Assembly (NCBI GenBank): GCA_027061995.1
Contig: JAMOUT010000079.1
Span: 51,470 to 115,469 of the forward strand
From: Candidatus Aminicenantota bacterium
GTDB lineage: Bacteria > Acidobacteriota > Aminicenantia > JAMOAD01
DNA length: 64,000 nt
Direction of reading: 5' to 3'
This document shows positions 34,335-48,861 of this stretch, piece after piece (within the stretch, counting starts at the first letter, position 1; the number at the start of each line of letters is the position of its first letter). A program made the translations under genes and the position numbers. Below the pieces are notes generated by a model. It did not search any database. It saw nothing but the letters and a program-made list of their open reading frames with translations, and had not been told where the DNA came from.

Positions 34335-35399
34335 TTATTTACTCTTTTTTCTTCTTAAAACCCAGTCCTCTTTTATCTGTTGTCTTTCTCTTGCGATTGC
34401 AAGTGAGTTTGGTGGAACATCTTTTGTTATCGTGGAACCCGCCCCTATATATGAATTTTTCTCTATGGTTACGGGGGCAACAAGTTCTGTTCCCGAGCCG
34501 ACAAACACATTATCTTTAATGGTAGTCGGGTTCTTATTCACTCCATCATAATTACATGTGATTGTTCCCGCTCCGATATTAACCTTTTCCCCTACTGTCG
34601 CATCACCTATATAACTGAGATGCATCGCTTTTGAACCTCTCCCGAATACAGTGTTTTTCATCTCGACAAAATCCCCTGTTTTAGCACCCTCTTTTATTAT
34701 TGTTTTTTGTCTTATTCTTGAATATGGTCCCGCACTACAATTTTTTTCAAATTTTGAATCGACTATATGTGTAAAGGGGTGTATTATAGTGTTTTCCCCT
34801 ATTTCCGAATTCTCTATATAAGTAAACGGATGAATGACAGCTCCTTTTCTTATAATAGTTTCCCCTTTTATAATTGTATTAGGGTGAATGATAGCTCCTT
34901 TTTCAATATCAGCCTCCCAATCAATTAAAACATTGTCAAAAGAGATAAAAGATACCCCTTTTTTGTAAAACTTAATTTTATTTATGTTGTGTAGAAAAGA
35001 TGTTATGAAAGGGTCTTCGGCAGTAAGAGGGATAATTGATTCTTTCGGGAGATACTTTACTTTTGCTTTTTGCTTGATTAATTGTTCCGATAAATTGAAA
35101 TATGATTTTTTTTCAAACTCGGTAAAAAAGAACTTATATGTATCCCCTTTAAGAAAAAAACCTATTATCTCCTCCCCCGTTTCAGTAAAGATGGTTTCCT
35201 CTTTTAATTCAAAATCTGTTATTGTTACAAACAGATCTCCGCCGATAATAAAATAAAATTTATCATCAATGATTTTTTCTTTCTCTTTTTCTAAAATAAC
35301 ATTAAATCCCATTAAATCTAAAATTTCCCGTAGATTTAAATTGAGATTTGAAAGATTTCTGTCTTCCGATAGAATTATATTAATCTTGTTTTTGCTCAT
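34335..35399 (-). CDS. GlmU-like left-handed beta-helix acetyltransferase with reduced N-terminal domain
   Basis: 354 residues against about 456 in GlmU. From about 158 the hexapeptide-repeat helix is clear, and the acetyltransferase active site is intact: [26 protein letters not shown] with His260, [13 protein letters not shown] and [12 protein letters not shown]. The N-terminal 150 residues match only the last part of the pyrophosphorylase domain; the LAAGxGTRM nucleotide signature is missing. It can probably acetylate glucosamine-1-phosphate or a related amino sugar but not make UDP-GlcNAc alone. ATG overlaps the TPR gene by 20 bases. It may be the only acetyltransferase of this type in the cell or a paralogue. 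Confidence 0.85.
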   Translation of the reverse strand: MSKNKINIILSEDRNLSNLNLNLREILDLMGFNVILEKEKEKIIDDKFYFIIGGDLFVTITDFELKEETIFTETGEEIIGFFLKGDTYKFFFTEFEKKSYFNLSEQLIKQKAKVKYLPKESIIPLTAEDPFITSFLHNINKIKFYKKGVSFISFDNVLIDWEADIEKGAIIHPNTIIKGETIIRKGAVIHPFTYIENSEIGENTIIHPFTHIVDSKFEKNCSAGPYSRIRQKTIIKEGAKTGDFVEMKNTVFGRGSKAMHLSYIGDATVGEKVNIGAGTITCNYDGVNKNPTTIKDNVFVGSGTELVAPVTIEKNSYIGAGSTITKDVPPNSLAIARERQQIKEDWVLRRKKSK

Positions 35400-35913
35400 C
35401 TTCCTTTTTTTCTATCAATTTCTCAAATTCCTCGTCTCCTGATAATACGGCAAAGTCAGGATTAGCCATTGCATAAACTTTATAAAGTTTATCTTTTTTA
35501 ACAGCTTTTTTCAGATAAGAGATAGCTTTTTCCTTATCATCTTTTAAAGCATAAAGAAGGGAGAATAGATAAGCTGTTTTAGGATTGTTTTTATCCTTTT
35601 TTTCAATTGCGATAAGAGTCTTTTCAGATTCATCATAATTCTTACGATTCATTGTGTAAACAGCATAATGGATATGATCTTCAACTGTTTTAAGAGAGAC
35701 CTTAGGCGGATTAATTCTGTTTTCGCACAATCTTTTATAAACAAGAGCTTTTTTGATTAATTCTTTTTCTTCCTCTTTGTAATCTTTTATCAATTGTTCA
35801 AGCTTCTCATGTGCTTTATCATATTCTTTTTTAAAAAAGTGATTTAATGCTTTTTCATAAAGAGACAGGATTTTTTTATATCTTTTTTCCCCTTTAAGGA
35901 TAACTTCCGGCAT
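35380..35913 (-). CDS. TPR-repeat protein
   Basis: 177 residues, cytoplasmic. Tetratricopeptide-like helices: [24 protein letters not shown] (about 19-42), a degenerate unit in the middle ([23 protein letters not shown]), and [27 protein letters not shown] (about 112-138), ending with [18 protein letters not shown], a common closing motif of TPR proteins. It is a likely binding scaffold; partner unknown. First gene of the GlmU-like/DegT/methyltransferase operon. Strong SD (AGGAGG). Confidence 0.82.
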   Translation of the reverse strand: MPEVILKGEKRYKKILSLYEKALNHFFKKEYDKAHEKLEQLIKDYKEEEKELIKKALVYKRLCENRINPPKVSLKTVEDHIHYAVYTMNRKNYDESEKTLIAIEKKDKNNPKTAYLFSLLYALKDDKEKAISYLKKAVKKDKLYKVYAMANPDFAVLSGDEEFEKLIEKKEDEQKQD

Positions 35914-35948
35914 TTATACCTCCTGAAATTAATTATTTTAGGATAGAT

Positions 35949-35996
35949 AATATATATTATATTTACTCTTTAATCAAGGGGGGATAACTATCCCCC
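35949..35996 (-). promoter_or_regulatory. Promoter of the TPR-GlmU-like-DegT-methyltransferase operon with an abutting palindrome
   Basis: Minus-strand TTGATT (35972-35977), 17-base spacer, TATATT (35949-35954). Directly upstream of the -35, separated by one base, is a perfect palindrome GGGGGATA-GT-TATCCCCC (35979-35996). It is GC-rich in an AT-rich gap and its placement fits an activator site contacting RNA polymerase. No T-run follows it on either strand, so it is not a terminator. Confidence 0.65.
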
Positions 35997-36284
35997 AAAA
36001 ACAAAACAGTGGTTGTAAAAATAGTGAAAAAGCAGGATGTATTATAAAATGTAGTATCCCGAACTGTTTTAGAACCCGGCAAGAATGGAAAAAGTCAAAC
36101 TTTTTCAAAACAAAATATAAATTGGCGAGGGGATATCCGATAATTATGAATTAGAAAATCCCGAAAATGTGCCGATAAGTGCGATTATCTTTAATTGCTG
36201 ACAGCTTCACCCTCTTGGATTATATCTGGCTTGAAAATATCTTCTTGAGTGTTTAGGGGTGTTAAACGGATATTCGATAAATAT
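35997..36284. other. Non-coding stretch with hairpins, no gene seen
   Basis: With the promoter before it, this is the longest gap in the window (371 bases from 35914). It holds a perfect hairpin GAAAAAGT-CAA-ACTTTTTC at 36088-36106, an 8-base palindrome GGATATCC at about 36129-36136, and no ORF with a start, SD or protein-like composition. It could be decayed sequence, a long leader of the operon upstream of the promoter above, or an unrecognised small RNA. Confidence 0.5.
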
Positions 36285-37352
36285 TTATTTATTGATGTAA
36301 TAAACGATAGACCAATAACCGACCCAATGTTTCAAAGAAAAAGGTGCCGTTATACCGAGTCCTATGTTATATGCGGGAAGAATCCCCGTGGAATAACTGT
36401 CGGAATATCTTGCGGGATAACCCACTATCTCTTTTCCGTAAAGAGTTTTTACTATTTTGGAAATTGTTAAAACTGCGAAAGGAACAGTGTATCTCCCGCA
36501 CCAATATATATTTTCCTTCCATGTTTTATTTGCATATCCCTCTAATTTCTCTTTTGTGATGATTCCCGATAAAAAGGTTTTTCCTATATATATATCCTGC
36601 TCGGTTCCCTTTTTGTGGGCTTCCGAATCAAGTCCGAATCTGACATCACCGAAATCTGGTCCATAATGGGTTGTGTCCGTCGATATCAAAAAATTCAAAT
36701 CCTTGCCGAGAACAAGTTTGTTCTTTTTTATATATTTAACAATTTTATCGGCAAGATCCGTTGATATTATATCAAGGGTATTAAAATCCATCTCTGTTAC
36801 CATAATCGGAACAATCGTAATATTCTTGTTATAATACTTTAAAAAGGGATCCATCGCTTCCATTGAATGCTCAAGAGATTGAGCAATATCATTTATAATA
36901 TAGTGTTTTTTATCCATTGATTTTTCAAGATAGCTCCTTAAATTTTTATTAATAACCATATTTGAATACGGCGCTTTCCATTCGTCAAATGAATCGAAAA
37001 TAAGAAGATTTTTCGGATTTTTCAATTTTTTCCTTGGTCTTGAATGTGTTACTCCGAAGATAATCAGAGTTTTTGCATTTGAGATAAAAGGGATTGAGTG
37101 AAGGTAAACTCTTCCTGCATACATATGATCATCATGAGGAGAGATAGCGGCAATCACCTTTTTCCCTTTAAGAAATTCGGTTTCCTTGTCAAGGCTTTTT
37201 TGTTCAAGGGGTTTCGCAAGTTTTATTATGGTTTCTATCTGGTTAATTGTAGTGCAAAACCCGATATCATCCACAACTTTTCGAATTTTCTTTTCAGAAT
37301 AAACAAATAACGGGATTAAAAAAAATAAAAACAATATAATACCTTTCTTCAT
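36285..37352 (-). CDS. Exported MEMO-family protein (AmmeMemoRadiSam system protein B type)
   Basis: 355 residues. A signal peptide (about 1-19, FFLIPLFVYSE) precedes a MEMO1/DODA-like domain: SPHDDHMYAG (His73), GVTHSR (His103), SLEHSMEAMDPFLKYY (161-162 EH), STDTTHYG (His229) and WCGRY (Cys near 291). These match the His/His/His/Cys metal site of MEMO proteins, a copper- or iron-binding fold related to class III dioxygenases. Cytoplasmic MEMO is the rule, so the signal peptide is unusual. The AMMECR1 and radical SAM partners are absent here. SD GGAGG; single gene. Confidence 0.85.
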   Translation of the reverse strand: MKKGIILFLFFLIPLFVYSEKKIRKVVDDIGFCTTINQIETIIKLAKPLEQKSLDKETEFLKGKKVIAAISPHDDHMYAGRVYLHSIPFISNAKTLIIFGVTHSRPRKKLKNPKNLLIFDSFDEWKAPYSNMVINKNLRSYLEKSMDKKHYIINDIAQSLEHSMEAMDPFLKYYNKNITIVPIMVTEMDFNTLDIISTDLADKIVKYIKKNKLVLGKDLNFLISTDTTHYGPDFGDVRFGLDSEAHKKGTEQDIYIGKTFLSGIITKEKLEGYANKTWKENIYWCGRYTVPFAVLTISKIVKTLYGKEIVGYPARYSDSYSTGILPAYNIGLGITAPFSLKHWVGYWSIVYYINK

Positions 37353-37368
37353 AAGAACCTCCGTATCA

Positions 37369-37397
37369 ATTTTAAATCAATTAACGATTTTTTACAA
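37369..37397 (-). promoter_or_regulatory. Promoter of the MEMO-family gene
   Basis: Minus-strand TTGTAA (37392-37397), 17-base spacer, TAAAAT (37369-37374), about 16 bases before the ATG, with the GGAGG SD in between. Confidence 0.55.
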
Positions 37398-37547
37398 TAT
37401 GATAATTTGATTTTTCCTTAAAAATGTCCATATTTTAAATGGAAGCGGATAATGATATATAATATAATCATAAGTGTCTTTTAAACTTGACTTAAAAAAT
37501 TTTGATTGATACATGGTAGCGGATTAATACAATTTTCTTTTCCTCTA

Positions 37548-37576
37548 TTGACAATAATCTTTTTATAAAATATATT
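37548..37576 (+). promoter_or_regulatory. lptE-holA promoter (near-leaderless)
   Basis: Perfect TTGACA (37548-37553), 17-base spacer, TATATT (37571-37576), then eight bases to the lptE ATG with no SD. The expected start point is one or two bases before the ATG. Confidence 0.75.
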
Positions 37577-37584
37577 TTAGCATT

Positions 37585-38103
37585 ATGAACAGGAAGATAA
37601 TTTTATTATTACCCATTGTTTTAATCCCTTTTTTATTTTTATCATGCGGATATAAACTTCGTGGAACAGGAAATTTCCTCCCTTCCTATATGAAAAGTGT
37701 TTATATCCCTGAATTTAAAAACAAAACTTCAAGAGTTGACCTCGGGAGAATTATAACCGAAGAGGTTATATCCTCTTTTATTTCCAGGGGTAATTTCAAG
37801 TTATCAAACAGTGAAAATTCTGCTGAGGGGAAATTAAAAGGGGAAATTATAAGTTTTATAGTTATTCCGATAAATGCGGATGGCAGCGGAGGCTCTAAAT
37901 ATAAAGTGAAAATAAAAGTGAAAGTTGAATTCGTAGATTTAAAAAAAGGGGAGATAATATATAAAAATCCATCTTTTTACTATGAGGATGAATATGATAC
38001 TCTTGGAGGAGGGGATTTTTTATCCAAGGAAACAGAATCAATAAGAAAAATAGCGGAGCAATTATCTGTTTCACTTGTGAATACTATTCTCGAAGGTTTT
38101 TAA
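37585..38103 (+). CDS. lptE: LPS-assembly lipoprotein LptE
   Basis: 172 residues. A lipoprotein signal ends at FLSC (Cys21), followed by GYKLRGTGNFLPSYMKSVYIPEFKN, the LptE/RlpB opening in which a GYxLRG motif follows the lipid-modified Cys. The rest has the alternating beta-strands and a C-terminal helix (ESIRKIAEQLSVSLVNTI) of the fold. LptE plugs the LptD barrel that inserts LPS in the outer membrane. Direct linkage to holA (stop next to ATG) is the arrangement known from enteric bacteria. Confidence 0.9.
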   Translation: MNRKIILLLPIVLIPFLFLSCGYKLRGTGNFLPSYMKSVYIPEFKNKTSRVDLGRIITEEVISSFISRGNFKLSNSENSAEGKLKGEIISFIVIPINADGSGGSKYKVKIKVKVEFVDLKKGEIIYKNPSFYYEDEYDTLGGGDFLSKETESIRKIAEQLSVSLVNTILEGF

Positions 38104-39084
38104 ATGATTAAAAATTGGAATGATTTTTTACGGACAAAACCAAAAGAGGGGATTTATCTTTTTATCGGAAAAGAGGAATATCTTTTAAGTAAAGTAACCG
38201 AGCATATCAAAAATAATCTTAAAGGAGAGACTACTTTCATCAATCTTTTTGTTTTGAAACAAAAGGAACTTCCGTCCGCGATGGTAAAAGGGGTGGAAAG
38301 ATCATTGTTTGATAATTCAAAAAGGATAATTAAGATAGAGATTGCAAGAGATTTTAAGATGAAGAAAAAAAAAGATCTCGAATCTTTTCTCGAACTTGTC
38401 CCTAAAATATCGAACTATGTTCTGATGTATGGGAAAACACTTAACAGTAAAAGCAAATTCACTGAAATTTGTATTAATCAAGGGATAGAAACTTTTTATG
38501 TTTATCCTTTAAATGATAATGAAAAATATAAATTTATAGCGGATATTCTGGAAAAATACGATATTAAAGCTAATGGAAAAACAATTTTGAAAATTCTTGA
38601 GATAGGACCGAAAGAACTTTTTATGATTGAATCCGAAATAAGAAAGCTTGCCCTGTATATTCTTGATAAAAAAATAGTTGAAGAGAAAGATATTAAGGAG
38701 GTTTTTTCTCTTAAAAAAGAGGAGGAGATCGACAATCTTTTGGACAATTTATTTAAACCAAGCGCAAAAAGAATACTTAAAAATCTGTTTAAAGATAAAC
38801 TTGATCCCATATATTTATGGAGTTCCGTATCAAACTATTTTATAATAATTTATTGGCTTAAAATTTATATCAAGGAAAATAAAAATGAATATTTTCTTAT
38901 AAATAAGTTCAGATTATATTATAATAGGAAAAAATTGATTAAAATAGCAAAAATATTTCCCGAAAAAAAACTTAAGCTTATATTGAAAAAAATTTATTCC
39001 ACTGAAAGAGATTTTAAATTCAGTTCCAAGGATAAAAAATATCTGATTGAGAGTTTTCTTGATTTTATTCTTTTAAACAATTAA
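38104..39084 (+). CDS. holA: DNA polymerase III delta subunit
   Basis: 326 residues, normal for HolA. The N-terminal GIYLFIGKEEYLLSKVTEHIKNNL is the delta opening in place of a P-loop; the middle AAA-like lid (EIGPKELFMIESEIRKLALYI) and C-terminal collar domain (LIESFLDFILLNN at the end) follow. Delta opens the beta clamp in the clamp loader. It begins immediately after the lptE stop without an SD of its own, so it is translationally coupled. No terminator hairpin follows. Confidence 0.9.
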   Translation: MIKNWNDFLRTKPKEGIYLFIGKEEYLLSKVTEHIKNNLKGETTFINLFVLKQKELPSAMVKGVERSLFDNSKRIIKIEIARDFKMKKKKDLESFLELVPKISNYVLMYGKTLNSKSKFTEICINQGIETFYVYPLNDNEKYKFIADILEKYDIKANGKTILKILEIGPKELFMIESEIRKLALYILDKKIVEEKDIKEVFSLKKEEEIDNLLDNLFKPSAKRILKNLFKDKLDPIYLWSSVSNYFIIIYWLKIYIKENKNEYFLINKFRLYYNRKKLIKIAKIFPEKKLKLILKKIYSTERDFKFSSKDKKYLIESFLDFILLNN

Positions 39085-39181
39085 AGAAAATATTTACCTT
39101 TTTTATAAATGTTTGTAATGATTTATTTACACGATTGTTTTTAAAGATAGGGAATTTTTTTTATGTTTCTTTTTAACCTCC

Positions 39182-39197
39182 GCCGTAAAAATTCGGC
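39182..39197. other. Small hairpin in the holA-DUF3783 gap
   Basis: GCCG at 39182-39185 pairs with CGGC at 39194-39197 across an A/T-rich loop, and weaker flanking complementarity (AACCT / AGG..TT) exists. There is no T-run, so it is a poor terminator; the rest of the 39085-39255 gap shows nothing. Confidence 0.3.
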
Positions 39198-39255
39198 ATA
39201 ATAAAGGTAGGCTTAACATTAAGGGATGATATTGTTTTTAACGAATACAGATAAT

Positions 39256-39283
39256 TTGATTTTCTTCTCTATTGTTTTATAAT
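39256..39283 (+). promoter_or_regulatory. Promoter of the DUF3783 gene
   Basis: TTGATT (39256-39261), 16-base spacer, perfect TATAAT (39278-39283), followed 20 bases later by the ATG, with GGAGG in between. Confidence 0.65.
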
Positions 39284-39303
39284 ATTAATTGAGGAGGTTG
39301 AAA

Positions 39304-39522
39304 ATGGATGATTCGATAATGGAAGAAGGCGGTAAAATCATAGTTTTTCATGGATTTTCAAAAGAGAAACTTAACAAAGTTATAAACGCAATAAAAAAAG
39401 TGTCCGAAGGGGATAATATAATTATGGCTGTTTCAACTCCTACATCTTTGGAATGGAAGCTCAAAGAACTGATAGAAGAACTTACCAAAGAGCATGAATA
39501 CATGAAAAGGGAAAGAGAATAA
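39304..39522 (+). CDS. DUF3783 small protein
   Basis: 72 residues. KIIVFHGFSKEKLNKVINAIKK and then STPTSLEWKLKELIEELTKEHEYMK match the DUF3783 pattern (a strand, a GxS-x-L helix and a closing T..n.xW.L.eLi.EL.kEh helix). No function is known. The ATG at 39304 is preferred over an upstream TTG because GGAGG at 39293-39297 is six bases from it and the TTG lies on that SD. Single gene with its own promoter. Confidence 0.82.
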   Translation: MDDSIMEEGGKIIVFHGFSKEKLNKVINAIKKVSEGDNIIMAVSTPTSLEWKLKELIEELTKEHEYMKRERE

Positions 39523-39673
39523 AATGTTTTAATCTCTTTATAAATAAAGTAATTGGTTCGGCTTTTCTTAAATTCAGGGAACTATTTGCCATACATCGTC
39601 AAAATAATTTTTGCCGCAATTGTTAATATTAAATCAACCTTTTATTCTACATTATAACTGTTTATTATTCCCT

Positions 39674-45668
<5,995 letters not shown>

Positions 45669-45692
45669 GATAAAGGTTTTGGTTAATCATCA

Positions 45693-45728
45693 TTAGTGTT
45701 TGACTAAATATTTCTTATAATGTATAAT
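45693..45728 (+). promoter_or_regulatory. feoAB promoter with a short inverted repeat on the -35
   Basis: TTGACT (45700-45705), 17-base spacer, perfect TATAAT (45723-45728), 15 bases before the feoA ATG with GAGG at 45734-45737. An inverted repeat TTAGT-GTTTG-ACTAA (45693-45707) covers the -35 box. An iron-responsive repressor would be expected here, but the repeat does not match a Fur box and has only 5-base arms. Confidence 0.65.
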
Positions 45729-45743
45729 CTTCTGAGGTAAAAT

Positions 45744-45980
45744 ATGACATTAGATAATGCAAGGCTTAATAAAACATACAAAATAGTTGGTTTTTTAGGT
45801 GGTCCGAATCTTTCTCAAAGATTATATTCGATGGGTTTGTATATAGGGGCGAAAGTTCAGGTGAAAAGCGTTGCTCCCATGAGAGGCCCTCTCATTGTGC
45901 AAAACATTGATAATGAGATTCAGATTGCTCTCGGTAGGGGGATTATCAGAAAGATAGAGGTTGTGGAGAGTGATGTATGA
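45744..45980 (+). CDS. feoA: Ferrous iron transport protein A
   Basis: 78 residues, an SH3-like FeoA: IVGFLGGPNLSQRLYSMGLYIGAKVQV, GPLIVQ and LGRGIIRKIEV are the typical blocks. It modulates FeoB in the cytoplasm. Its stop overlaps the feoB ATG (ATGA), the standard arrangement. Confidence 0.93.
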   Translation: MTLDNARLNKTYKIVGFLGGPNLSQRLYSMGLYIGAKVQVKSVAPMRGPLIVQNIDNEIQIALGRGIIRKIEVVESDV

Positions 45981-47875
45981 AACGAGTTGTTCTCGTAGGA
46001 CAGCCGAACTGCGGAAAAAGCGCTCTTTTTAATGCTATCGCCGGTTATAAGGCGAATTCAACAAATTTTCCCGGAACAACCGTATCAATATTAACCTCGG
46101 AAATTGTTCATAAGGGGGAGAGATTCGAGCTTGTGGATTTGCCCGGTTCTTACTCGCTTGCCCCTTTTGATAAAGCCGAGGAGGTAAATACTTTATATGC
46201 GATAAAAGAGAATTATGATCTTATTGTTAATGTGATAGATGCATCCATTCTAAGTCGTTCCCTTGAGCTTACAATTGAGATACTTGATATCGGAAAGCCT
46301 GTTATTCTTGTTCTTAATATGATGGATGAAGCAAAGAAAAAAGGGATTGATATAGATATTAAAAAATTGTCGGAAAGATTAAAAATTCCTGTTGTTCAAA
46401 CAATTGCAATTTATGGTGAGGGCGTGGATAAAATGCTTGATAAAACCATAGAATTATTGAATAATCCCGTTATCCCCCCTCCTGTTTATCTTTCGGAAAC
46501 TATTGAAGTTATAGTTAAAAATCTTGAGAAATATACGGAAAATCGGTTTCTTCTTATGAAAACAATTGAATGGGATAAAATAGAGGAGCATATTAAAATA
46601 GATAAAAAATTTGTTTCCGAATTTAAACGAATCAATGATGAGATTAAGAGATTATATAATAAAGATGTCAAAGAACTGATTTTCTCAGAAAGACATCATT
46701 TGTCCATGAAAATAGCTGAAGAGGTTACAACAATCTCTCATGATATTAAAAAAACATTCGAGGATAAAGCTGATTCCGTTTTTTATCACCCTTTTTGGGG
46801 ATATTTGATATTTGTTGCCTCCTTTATGTTAATGTTTTATCTTGTTTTTAAGATAGGGGGAGCTCTTGAAGGTGTTTTTACTTATCCTTTTGAATATCTT
46901 TCACGGCAGATGGAAACAGTGAAATTAACAAAAATGATAAAACCCGTTATTCAGGGAACTTTAGCCGGAACCATGGGAGCAATAGGAGTAATCATTCCTT
47001 TCATGATTCCGCTGGTGTTTTTTATTTCACTTTTTGAAGAGGCGGGATATCTTGCAAGATCAGCTTTTCTATTCGATAGTTTTATGCATAAAATCGGTCT
47101 TCACGGTAAATCCATTCCTCCCCTTCTTCTTGGTTTCGGTTGTAATGTTCCCGCAATTTCAGCAACAAGGATAATAGAAAGCGAGAGGGATAGAATATTA
47201 ACAGCTCTTTTAATCCCGTTTATCCCTTGTTCCGCGAGAACAATCATTATTTCCGCTCTTGTTTACTCTTTTCTCGGTGCGGGATGGGCGTTCTTCGTAT
47301 ATTTTATAAGTATTCTTGTTACGGTTATTGTTAGTTTGGTGGTTTCCAGATTGATTAAAATTCCCGCACCCGGGTTGATAATGGAGATACCCCGTTTTAA
47401 GTTTCCTTCTCTTAAAATTGCTATGCAAAAAACATGGCTTCAGCTTAAACCATTTCTTTTTTATGCAACGCCTATTCTTATTCTCGGAAGTATCTTTGTT
47501 GAGTATTTTAATATGTATGGGGCTGACACTATGATAAATACCGTGTTAAGACCTATAACATACATATTAGGGCTTCCCGCAAAAACGGGTTTTACACTCA
47601 TCTTTGGCTTTTTAAGAAAAGAGCTTGCTCTTTTAATGCTCGGGCAAGCCATGGGGGTTAAGATAACCGAGATTACAACAGCTCTTACATCTTCCCAAAT
47701 ATTATCTTTTTCAATATTTTCAACTCTGTATGTTCCCTGTCTTGCAACCATTTTGATTTTAAAGAAAGAGTTTAATTCCAAAATAGCGGGTATATCAATT
47801 GTTTTAAATACAAGTGTGGCGCTTGTGGTTACCATTGTAATTATTAATCTTTTAAAATTATTGGGGGTTTTTTAA
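45977..47875 (+). CDS. feoB: Ferrous iron transport protein B
   Basis: 632 residues. The G domain has G1 GQPNCGKS (8-15), G3 DLPG (54-57) and G4 NMMD (114-117). A helical spacer follows to about 265, then the membrane part with two Gate repeats, including LLLGFGCNVPAISATRII and the Cys in IPFIPCSARTIIISAL. It imports Fe(II) under anoxic conditions. It is shorter than the enteric protein and lacks the cytoplasmic C-terminal extension. Next gene starts at the base after its stop. Confidence 0.95.
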   Translation: MKRVVLVGQPNCGKSALFNAIAGYKANSTNFPGTTVSILTSEIVHKGERFELVDLPGSYSLAPFDKAEEVNTLYAIKENYDLIVNVIDASILSRSLELTIEILDIGKPVILVLNMMDEAKKKGIDIDIKKLSERLKIPVVQTIAIYGEGVDKMLDKTIELLNNPVIPPPVYLSETIEVIVKNLEKYTENRFLLMKTIEWDKIEEHIKIDKKFVSEFKRINDEIKRLYNKDVKELIFSERHHLSMKIAEEVTTISHDIKKTFEDKADSVFYHPFWGYLIFVASFMLMFYLVFKIGGALEGVFTYPFEYLSRQMETVKLTKMIKPVIQGTLAGTMGAIGVIIPFMIPLVFFISLFEEAGYLARSAFLFDSFMHKIGLHGKSIPPLLLGFGCNVPAISATRIIESERDRILTALLIPFIPCSARTIIISALVYSFLGAGWAFFVYFISILVTVIVSLVVSRLIKIPAPGLIMEIPRFKFPSLKIAMQKTWLQLKPFLFYATPILILGSIFVEYFNMYGADTMINTVLRPITYILGLPAKTGFTLIFGFLRKELALLMLGQAMGVKITEITTALTSSQILSFSIFSTLYVPCLATILILKKEFNSKIAGISIVLNTSVALVVTIVIINLLKLLGVF

Positions 47876-48352
47876 ATGGTTGGAAAATGGTTTTTAATAA
47901 ATACAAAACCTCGGAAAGAATTTCAGGTTGAGAATATTTTGAGAATTAATCTTGATAAAGTTGAAGTTTATTGTCCCAAGTATGTGAAGAAAGATAATGT
48001 AAGAGCCTTTTTCCCGAATTATCTGTTTATAAAAATCGAGGATGAAAAACTGTTTCATACTGTAAAATACACACCCGGGGTCAGGAAAATAATAGGCAAT
48101 GGTAAAGGGCCTGTAATTGTTCCTGAAAAGATTATATATGCCATAAAAAACAGAGAAGAGGATGGTTATGTCAAGGTGGTTAGAAAAAATAGCGGGTTAA
48201 GAAGGGGAGATAAAGTTAAAATAGAAGAAGGTCCTTTTGACGGAGTTGAAGGGATTTTCCAGGAAGAGTTAAGGGATTCCGAGAGGGTAAAAATTCTTGT
48301 TTCTCTTTTATTGGTTGAGACTAAAAAAGAGTATATAAATAAAGTTAAATAA
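47876..48352 (+). CDS. NusG paralogue (NGN plus KOW; RfaH/LoaP/UpxY-like antiterminator)
   Basis: 158 residues. The NGN domain (about 1-105) opens with WFLINTKPRKEFQVENIL and contains FFPNYLFIKIE and YTPGVRKIIGNGKGP; the KOW domain has RRGDKVKIEEGPFDGVEGIF. It is unlikely to be the housekeeping NusG because it lies between feoB and envelope genes rather than in the secE-rplK cluster, and the NGN sequence is divergent. Such paralogues suppress early termination in long surface-related operons. ATG directly abuts the feoB stop. Confidence 0.82.
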   Translation: MVGKWFLINTKPRKEFQVENILRINLDKVEVYCPKYVKKDNVRAFFPNYLFIKIEDEKLFHTVKYTPGVRKIIGNGKGPVIVPEKIIYAIKNREEDGYVKVVRKNSGLRRGDKVKIEEGPFDGVEGIFQEELRDSERVKILVSLLLVETKKEYINKVK

Positions 48353-48411
48353 TCAAAATTTCGCAAAGTTAACAAGCTTGCATTTAAGAGAAAAAAATCG
48401 TAAGCTATTTT

Positions 48412-48861
48412 ATGATTAAGAAAATATCACTAATCTTAATAATTATTCTGTGCTCTTTAAATATTTTTTCAAAAGAAAATAAACCCTTGGGAATAAGTGG
48501 TTCTCACACTATTGGTTTTACATATATTATTCCGGGTTTTGAACAAATTAAACGAGGTTATTATTTAAAAGGGGGGATACTGTTTTTATCTTTTATCTCA
48601 ATTGTAACGGGGGGAATTATTGAAAATAAAAGGGGAAATGATTATTATAATATATACATGAACTCCATTGATATTGATGAAATCGTAGAGTCGAGATTAC
48701 AAGCGGAAAACCATTTTAAAAAAAGAAATTATTATATTATCGGCGGTGTTTCCATCTGGTTGATAAATCTGATAGATCTGAAATTTTTTAGTAAAAACCG
48801 AGGAATAAAAGGTGAGATTAAAAAGGATTATATATCTTTTGGCTTTTATTATATCTTTTAG
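48412..48861 (+). CDS. Membrane protein of unknown function (DUF5683-like)
   Basis: 149 residues. A signal-like segment (about 4-20) is followed by a GFTYIIPGFEQIKRGYYLKGG stretch, a membrane segment (ILFLSFISIVTGG), a linker with a YYNIYMNSIDIDE helix, and a final membrane segment near 105-122. The PGxxQ...Y.kG pattern is like DUF5683 and related small membrane proteins; function unknown. No SD. The next gene starts 50 bases inside its 3' end. Confidence 0.65.
   Translation: MIKKISLILIIILCSLNIFSKENKPLGISGSHTIGFTYIIPGFEQIKRGYYLKGGILFLSFISIVTGGIIENKRGNDYYNIYMNSIDIDEIVESRLQAENHFKKRNYYIIGGVSIWLINLIDLKFFSKNRGIKGEIKKDYISFGFYYIF

Noticed and set aside
36088..36106. Hairpin GAAAAAGT-CAA-ACTTTTTC as an intrinsic terminator
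   Set aside because: Stem is AT-rich and followed by A-rich DNA on both strands, and no gene ends there in the right direction.
48353..48411. ops-like element or structured leader between the NusG paralogue and next gene
   Set aside because: Only a weak AGCTT/AAGCT pairing is present and no match to the GGCGGTAGnnT ops core is seen.
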